Assembly: GCA_019686145.1 (NCBI GenBank)
Contig: JADGHK010000231.1
Span: forward strand, 1 to 5,102
Source of the DNA: Bryobacteraceae bacterium
Lineage (GTDB): Bacteria; Acidobacteriota; Terriglobia; Bryobacterales; Bryobacteraceae
DNA: 5,102 bases
Direction: 5' to 3'
Positions 1 through 5,102 of this stretch are shown piece by piece; the first letter of the stretch is position 1, and each line of letters starts with the position of its first letter. The notes under the pieces are model-generated. The model was not told where the DNA came from. It searched no databases and saw nothing but the letters and a program-made list of their open reading frames with translations. A program made the translations under genes and the position numbers.

Positions 1-2259
1 GAGCAGGCGAGCCGCAACGAGACTGCCCGCGAAGCCGAGCACCACGCCGGCAAGCACCAGGCGCATTCCACTGAATAGCACCATGCGCACCACGGCGCCA
101 ACGGTCGCGCCGAGCGCCATCCGGATTCCGATCTCAGCGGTTCGTTGCGCAACCGAACTCGCGATGACTCCGTAGACGCCGACCACCGCGAGCGTGAGGC
201 CAAGCCCGGCAAACAGTCCAAAGAGGATCAAATTAAATCGAGGACCGGCGAAAGCCCAATCGCGCAGATAGTCCGATACCGGCTTTACGTCCGTCACCGG
301 CTGCTCGCCGTCTATGGCATAGACCTGAGCGGCGGCAGCCTTCGCAAGCGACATGGGCTCCACGTCTGTCTTGATCGCCAGAAAGCCCGGCTCGCCGAGA
401 ACCGTGTAGGGCACAAACATCTCCGGCGAGGCGTCGTTCTCCAGCCCCCGGTTCGGAATATCCCGGATTACGCCAGTAATGCGGAACCCATCGTCTGCGA
501 GGTTCCAGCGCGCGCCCTTGAGCAGGGGAACGCGGGCTACAGCGCCTACCGGCTCGCGTCCTGCAAAATAACGCTCGACAAACTTCTCATTGACGACAGC
601 CACTTGCTGGCGGTTCGCCTCCTCAGCCTCCGTGAACAGGCGTCCTCGCACAAGCCGTGCTGCGATTACGTCGAAGTAACCGCGGCTCGCGGCATGAAAC
701 CCCACCCGCTGCCTGTCCGGCGGCAACCCGTCCACGGAGATCATGACGCCATAGCTCATAAAGGGATGAAGGCCCGTGTTCAGTCCTGCTTGACGAACGC
801 CGGGAAGGGCAGCAATGCGAGGAATCAGATCCTGAAAGAACTGAACGCGACGAGCCGCGTCGGGATAGCGCGATTCGGAGAGCGGCACGCGCATGGAGAG
901 CACACGGTCCGCCTCGAAGCCGATATCGACACGCTGCAATTCGAGGAGGACGCGCATCATCAAGGCCGCCCCGGCCAGCAGCACAACCGACAGACCGACC
1001 TCCGCCACCACCAAGACTCGTCTGGTGCCCGCCTGCCTTCGTGTGCCGCTTGAATTGCGTCCGCCAGCCTTCAGCGCTTCCGTGAGGTTGATGGAGGCAG
1101 ACTGGATCGCGGGCGCCAGACCGAAGAGGATCGTCGTCAGCACCGAAACAGCGAGCGCGAAGAGCAGCACCGGCAGATTCAACGCAATCTCCGCCTCGTC
1201 CGGGATCGTCCCCGGCGGGACGAGCGCAATCAGAACCCGCAGCGCCCCGAAGGCCAGCGCCACGCCGAAGGTCCCGCCCGCCAACGCCAGCAACAGGCTC
1301 TCCGTCAACAGTTGACGAATAAGCCTTCCCTTCCCGGCGCCGAGCGATGCACGCACCGCCATCTCCCGCTGCCGGCCGGCCGCCTTCGACAGGAGCAGAT
1401 TCGAAACGTTGGCGCAGGCAATCAACAACAGGAGCCCGACCGCGCCAAAGAGGATCCAAAGCTCATTTCGGATGCTGCTTGGAAACGTCTCCGAAAACTT
1501 GAGAAGACGAACGCGCCATTGCTCCGGGAAATCGGAGGGATTTTGCTTCTTCAAGTCCTCGATGATCGGGCGAAGCTCAGCTTCCGCCTGAGCCGGCGTG
1601 ACGTGCGGTTTTACCCGGCCGAGTACGTGCACGAAGCGGACATCCTCAATCACCTGCCCCCGGCGAAAATCGACCGGAAGATAGACATCGGCTCCCCGCC
1701 ACATAAAGCGGGGAGGCATCACCCCGATCACGGTGCGCGTAACCCCATTCAGCACTAGCTTCCGTCCGAGCACCGAAGGATCGCCGCCGAACTGCCGCTG
1801 CCAGAAACGATAGCCGAGAACGGCCACCTGCGGAGCGCCCGGCGCAACATCCGCTTTCACCGGTGTCCTTCCGAGCAGCGGCGGGACACCCATCACATCG
1901 AACGTGTCGTACGGACCATGGTTCCCACGTAATCGCTGAGGCTCCCCGTTCCCGGTCCAGACGACGTCGCTGATCGTGGAAGCGATGAGGCCTTCAAAGA
2001 TCGTGGTTCGTTCCCGGAACTCCAGGTACTGGTCCACGGAGTACCCGGTGCGGCCATAGGGCTGGCCAGGCTCGCTCACCTGGATACTGACAAGCCGGTC
2101 GACGTCCTTATAGGGAAACGGATTCAGAATGACGGCGTGAACGACGCTGTACATGGCCGTGGTGGCCATAATGCCGAGAGCCAGCGACGCAATCGCCAGA
2201 ATAGATGTGCCCAAAGTCCGCCGGAGATTGCGCGCTCCGATGATAAGGTCCTGCCACAT
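1..2259 (-). CDS. ADOP-family (acidobacterial duplicated orphan permease) ABC-type permease, 3' end cut by the window edge
   Basis: Open for 753 codons with no stop from the ATG at 2259 to base 1. An in-frame TGA two codons upstream makes this the first possible ATG. Two MacB/FtsX units are fused in one chain. Unit 1: transmembrane helix at about residues 19-41 (LALGIMATTAMYSVV), then NPFPYKDVDRLV, a MacB-like extracytoplasmic domain to about 250, and an FtsX domain at about 265-385 with NVSNLLLSKAAGRQREMAVRASLGA split across 284-308. Unit 2: helix at about 415-438, second extracytoplasmic domain to about 660, then FtsX helices at about 675-703 and 726-753 with the motif QRTAEIGIRMALGA (705-718). 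ADOP proteins are usually about 800 residues, so about 50 residues, including the last helix and the closing D-P-x-x-A-L-R motif, should lie beyond the left edge. Family knowledge: ADOP genes form large paralogous sets in Acidobacteriota and are rarely beside an ATPase gene; their substrate is unknown. Location: inner membrane. It is divergent from the permease pair at 2389-4930. Family call is confident, function is not. Confidence 0.93.
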   Translation of the reverse strand, partial: MWQDLIIGARNLRRTLGTSILAIASLALGIMATTAMYSVVHAVILNPFPYKDVDRLVSIQVSEPGQPYGRTGYSVDQYLEFRERTTIFEGLIASTISDVVWTGNGEPQRLRGNHGPYDTFDVMGVPPLLGRTPVKADVAPGAPQVAVLGYRFWQRQFGGDPSVLGRKLVLNGVTRTVIGVMPPRFMWRGADVYLPVDFRRGQVIEDVRFVHVLGRVKPHVTPAQAEAELRPIIEDLKKQNPSDFPEQWRVRLLKFSETFPSSIRNELWILFGAVGLLLLIACANVSNLLLSKAAGRQREMAVRASLGAGKGRLIRQLLTESLLLALAGGTFGVALAFGALRVLIALVPPGTIPDEAEIALNLPVLLFALAVSVLTTILFGLAPAIQSASINLTEALKAGGRNSSGTRRQAGTRRVLVVAEVGLSVVLLAGAALMMRVLLELQRVDIGFEADRVLSMRVPLSESRYPDAARRVQFFQDLIPRIAALPGVRQAGLNTGLHPFMSYGVMISVDGLPPDRQRVGFHAASRGYFDVIAARLVRGRLFTEAEEANRQQVAVVNEKFVERYFAGREPVGAVARVPLLKGARWNLADDGFRITGVIRDIPNRGLENDASPEMFVPYTVLGEPGFLAIKTDVEPMSLAKAAAAQVYAIDGEQPVTDVKPVSDYLRDWAFAGPRFNLILFGLFAGLGLTLAVVGVYGVIASSVAQRTAEIGIRMALGATVGAVVRMVLFSGMRLVLAGVVLGFAGSLVAARLL

Positions 2260-2262
2260 GCA

Positions 2263-2267
2263 TCACC
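2263..2267 (-). promoter_or_regulatory. Candidate ribosome binding site of the ADOP gene
   Basis: On the minus strand GGTGA lies three bases before the ATG at 2259. It matches the 3' part of the consensus AGGAGGTGA, complementary to the 16S rRNA tail, and its distance from the start is right for that part of the consensus. Only five bases match, so it is moderate evidence. It supports the start at 2259 over the overlapping ATG at 2263, which is in another frame. Confidence 0.45.
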
Positions 2268-2273
2268 ACTATA
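2268..2273 (-). promoter_or_regulatory. Weak -10-like hexamer upstream of the ADOP gene
   Basis: TATAGT on the minus strand matches TATAAT at five of six positions. It ends eight bases before the ATG at 2259, so transcription from it would give an almost leaderless mRNA and would leave the GGTGA ribosome site at or outside the transcript's 5' end. No convincing -35 box lies 16-18 bases upstream. It may be chance. Confidence 0.2.
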
Positions 2274-2289
2274 CGATCTCCGGGATCGT
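2273..2289. promoter_or_regulatory. 17-bp dyad, possible operator in the divergent spacer
   Basis: The sequence ACGATC-TCCGG-GATCGT has perfect 6-bp arms around a 5-bp centre, itself partly symmetric. It lies 14-30 bases upstream of the ADOP start and within the spacer shared by the two divergent units, where a repressor site would be expected. No regulator gene is visible in the window. The assignment rests on symmetry and position only. Confidence 0.3.
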
Positions 2290-2295
2290 CTTGTT

Positions 2296-2310
2296 CCTTT
2301 CCTTTCCTTT
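2296..2310. repeat. Three tandem copies of CCTTT
   Basis: Three exact CCTTT pentamers are flanked by a partial copy (TT before, C after). Read on the minus strand this is an AAAGG purine tract 37-51 bases upstream of the ADOP start. It is outside any coding region, so copy-number change would alter spacing within the control region and not a reading frame. Three copies is short for a hypervariable tract. Confidence 0.6.
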
Positions 2311-2373
2311 CATCATTGGCGACATTCGCCCGGACAGGCGAAGATAACAATGTGCCCGAGCGGCAGAACCAGC

Positions 2374-2382
2374 TATCATAAT
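2374..2382 (+). promoter_or_regulatory. Candidate -10 region of the permease pair
   Basis: TATCATAAT contains two overlapping -10-like hexamers, TATCAT (2374-2379) and CATAAT (2377-2382), each with five of six consensus bases. The second ends six bases before the GTG at 2389, so the transcript could begin at or next to the start codon. No good -35 box is present at the expected distance. The AT-rich patch stands out in an otherwise GC-rich spacer. Confidence 0.3.
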
Positions 2383-2388
2383 TGAGCT

Positions 2389-3675
<1,287 letters not shown>

Positions 3676-3679
3676 CGAT

Positions 3680-4930
3680 ATGCAGGTAACGGCGGGCGAA
3701 AACATCCGCATGGCGATCAGCGCGGTGTGGAGCCATCGCTTCCGTTCGATGCTCACGATCATCGGAATCGTCATCGGCATCACCACAGTTGTTACGGTAT
3801 CGTCGCTGCTGACCGGGCTTCGAAAAGGCGTCGTCACTTTCTTCGAAGAGTTTGGGCCGAACAATATCTTCCTCGCGCAATACGGAGGCGATCCGAATCG
3901 TACTCCTTCCCAGCGGGAGCTGACCCGCAAGCCGATCCTGCCCGAATATGCTGACCTGATCAAACGCTACATTCCGGCAGTAGAGGAAACCAGCATATCT
4001 TTGCTTGTTCCGGGATTGATCGGGAATCAGCCGATCACAGCCAGGGTTCCGGGGTACGAATCCGACAATATCTCCGTCGTCGGTCTATCAGCCAGCAGTT
4101 TTACTACGCAGCCCAGAGAGCTTCAGGAAGGCCGCGAGTTTACGCCGGATGAAGCGGTGCGGGCCGCCAAAGTGGCGATCATCGGACCGCTTGTGGCCGA
4201 GGCGTTGTTCCCGGAAGGCGGAGCGGTAGGCCGCACGATCATCGTCAGCGGCGCCGAGTACAGAGTGATTGGTGTTTATGCGCCTGCCAAAGGAGGATTC
4301 TTCGGAGAAAACGGTCTGGACCGGCAGATTGTGATTCCCCTCGAGACAGCGCAGCTTCGATATCCTCAGCTTGACCGCTACTTTATCGTTGTGAAAGCCA
4401 GAGAAGGACGGCGCGATGAAGCCTTTGAGGAAGTGCGATCGCTGATGCGCAAAATCCGGCACACGCCGCCCCAGGCTGAAGACGACTTCGCTCTCACCAC
4501 GCCAGATCAGATCATCAAACGATTCGACGCGATTACCGGCATGATCGTCCTCGTCTCTATCGCGATCTCCGCCCTCGGACTGCTGGTCGGCGGCATTGGT
4601 GTGATGAATATCATGCTGGTCAGCGTCACGGAACGAACGAAAGAGATTGGCGTCCGCAAAGCCATAGGAGCAAGGCGAATCGACATTATTTTCCAGTTCC
4701 TGATGGAAGCAGTAACGCTGACCGGGCTTGGCGGATTGATTGGCATCGCCTTTGCAATGCTGACAACCGTGGTTGTCAGCGCTCTGGTGCCTTCATTGCC
4801 ATCGGAGACGCCGCCCTGGGCCGTGATTTCCGGGTTTGCCGTTTCCGTGCTGGTCGGGCTCTTCTTCGGAGTATGGCCCGCCGTCAAGGCAGCCCGCCTT
4901 GATCCTGTCGAAGCCTTACGCTACGAATAA
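3680..4930 (+). CDS. MacB/FtsX-type ABC transporter permease, second of a tandem pair
   Basis: Predicted 416-residue inner-membrane permease, paralogous to the gene just upstream. First helix at about 22-46 (RSMLTIIGIVIGITTVVTV). The extracytoplasmic core at about 47-283 includes QEGREFTPDEA (149-159), VAIIGPLVAEALFP (165-178) and VSGAEYRVIGVYAP (189-202). FtsX helices lie at about 285-313, 335-368 and 380-402. The signature SVTERTKEIGVRKAIGARR occupies 315-333, and the end has the canonical WPAVKAARLDPVEALRYE (399-416). The ATG at 3680 leaves about 20 residues before the first helix, normal for the family; an internal ATG at 3710 would leave about 10 and is less likely. The four-base gap from the upstream stop implies one operon and a heterodimer of the two permeases (inference). 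The cytoplasmic signature is conserved with the upstream paralogue, while the extracytoplasmic cores have diverged strongly. No intrinsic terminator follows the TAA. Substrate unknown; no ATPase gene nearby. Confidence 0.95.
   Translation: MQVTAGENIRMAISAVWSHRFRSMLTIIGIVIGITTVVTVSSLLTGLRKGVVTFFEEFGPNNIFLAQYGGDPNRTPSQRELTRKPILPEYADLIKRYIPAVEETSISLLVPGLIGNQPITARVPGYESDNISVVGLSASSFTTQPRELQEGREFTPDEAVRAAKVAIIGPLVAEALFPEGGAVGRTIIVSGAEYRVIGVYAPAKGGFFGENGLDRQIVIPLETAQLRYPQLDRYFIVVKAREGRRDEAFEEVRSLMRKIRHTPPQAEDDFALTTPDQIIKRFDAITGMIVLVSIAISALGLLVGGIGVMNIMLVSVTERTKEIGVRKAIGARRIDIIFQFLMEAVTLTGLGGLIGIAFAMLTTVVVSALVPSLPSETPPWAVISGFAVSVLVGLFFGVWPAVKAARLDPVEALRYE
4759..4780. repeat. Perfect 10-bp inverted repeat with 2-base centre inside the second permease gene
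   Basis: GCTGACAACC and GGTTGTCAGC flank the central GT, giving a 22-bp near-perfect palindrome across codons 360-367 (coding LTTVVVS) in the second FtsX helix. By a rough estimate, 10-bp arms with a fixed 2-base centre would arise by chance about 0.005 times in 5 kb. It lies at nearly the same aligned position as the inverted repeat in the upstream paralogue. Confidence 0.65.
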
Positions 4931-4955
4931 CTTCCTTTAGCCATGCAGGGTCCCA

Positions 4956-4986
4956 TTGACAATGCGCCCCTCAAATATTAGATAAT
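4956..4986 (+). promoter_or_regulatory. Sigma70-like promoter for the gene starting at 5009
   Basis: A perfect -35 hexamer TTGACA (4956-4961) is followed after 19 bases by GATAAT (4981-4986), five of six matches to the -10 consensus. The spacer is longer than the ideal 17; alternative -10 readings are TAGATA at spacing 17 and AGATAA at spacing 18. The -35 box sits within a small dyad, CATTG-A-CAATG (4954-4964), and the -10 area within TATTA-GA-TAATA (4976-4987). It is in the gap after the permease pair and points into the next reading frame, which fits separate transcription of that gene. Confidence 0.6.
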
Positions 4987-5008
4987 AAGGCGAAGAAACG
5001 GCGAATGT

Positions 5009-5102
5009 ATGGCCGCCTCCCCCCAAATTCTTTCCTTCCCCGGCCGTGTCCAACTCACTGAACCTACAGGGATTCCCGAATTACTCCGGCTGACGGGCTG
5101 GT
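5009..5102 (+). CDS. Start of an unrecognised protein, cut by the right edge
   Basis: An ATG at 5009 opens a frame that stays open for 31 codons to the end of the window; the protein begins MAASPQILSFPGRVQLTEPT. An in-frame TAG at 4979-4981, with no ATG, GTG or TTG between, makes this the first start. The good promoter at 4956-4986 would place the mRNA start about 15 bases upstream. There is no strong ribosome site; GGCGA (5000-5004) is the nearest resemblance. The overlapping ATG at 5005 reaches a stop after 18 codons. The N-terminus is neither a signal peptide nor a membrane helix, and it does not resemble the start of an ABC ATPase, so it is probably not the missing partner of the permeases. 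Function unknown. Confidence 0.5.
   Translation, partial: MAASPQILSFPGRVQLTEPTGIPELLRLTGW

Noticed and set aside
145..1053. Long plus-strand open frame opposite the ADOP gene
   Set aside because: It is the antisense shadow of a GC-rich gene. Its translation is low-complexity in character, rich in Arg, His and Ala with no family motif, whereas the minus-strand frame here reads as a clear ADOP permease.
1371..1380. 10-bp palindrome GCCGGCCGGC
   Set aside because: It is built only from G and C in a GC-rich coding stretch (Ala-Ala-Gly-Arg), so chance is likely; there is nothing comparable at the matching position of the other permeases.
623..1459. Minus-strand 278-codon open frame within the ADOP gene
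   Set aside because: It is in a different frame from the ADOP reading and its translation is Gly/Arg-rich without any recognisable domain.
4931..4960. Possible terminator after the permease pair
   Set aside because: The only symmetry is the short GGGTCCC; there is no stable stem and no following T-run.

Overview
The window looks like chromosomal DNA from an Acidobacteriota member, plausibly near Solibacter/Bryobacterales. The main reason is the gene on the minus strand: an ADOP-type permease (acidobacterial duplicated orphan permease), an architecture that is massively amplified in that phylum. The GC-rich coding DNA agrees with this. No rRNA or other taxonomic marker is present, so the assignment is an inference.

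Layout. From the left edge to 2259, on the minus strand, runs one large ADOP gene whose 3' end lies outside the window. It is open for 753 codons and lacks only the C-terminal end, with the last membrane helix. A 129-bp divergent spacer (2260-2388) follows, holding a pentamer repeat, a 17-bp dyad and the start signals of both flanking genes. On the plus strand two single-copy MacB/FtsX-type permease genes (2389-3675 and 3680-4930) lie four bases apart and almost certainly form one transcription unit. After a 78-bp gap with a good sigma70-like promoter, a new plus-strand reading frame begins at 5009 and runs off the right edge. It is not recognisable from its first 31 residues.

How the genes relate. 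All three large genes encode inner-membrane proteins of the FtsX/MacB superfamily: an N-terminal transmembrane helix, a large extracytoplasmic domain, and a C-terminal three-helix FtsX domain. The ADOP protein carries this unit twice in one chain; the plus-strand pair carries it once per chain and would be expected to assemble as a heterodimer. No ABC ATPase and no HlyD-type periplasmic adaptor gene is visible, so the ATPase must be encoded elsewhere or outside the window, or these are orphan permeases. The most unusual structural signals are two near-perfect inverted repeats at almost the same aligned position in the two paralogous plus-strand genes, and the compact divergent control region. 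I found no mobile element, CRISPR array, tRNA, rRNA or clear intrinsic terminator.
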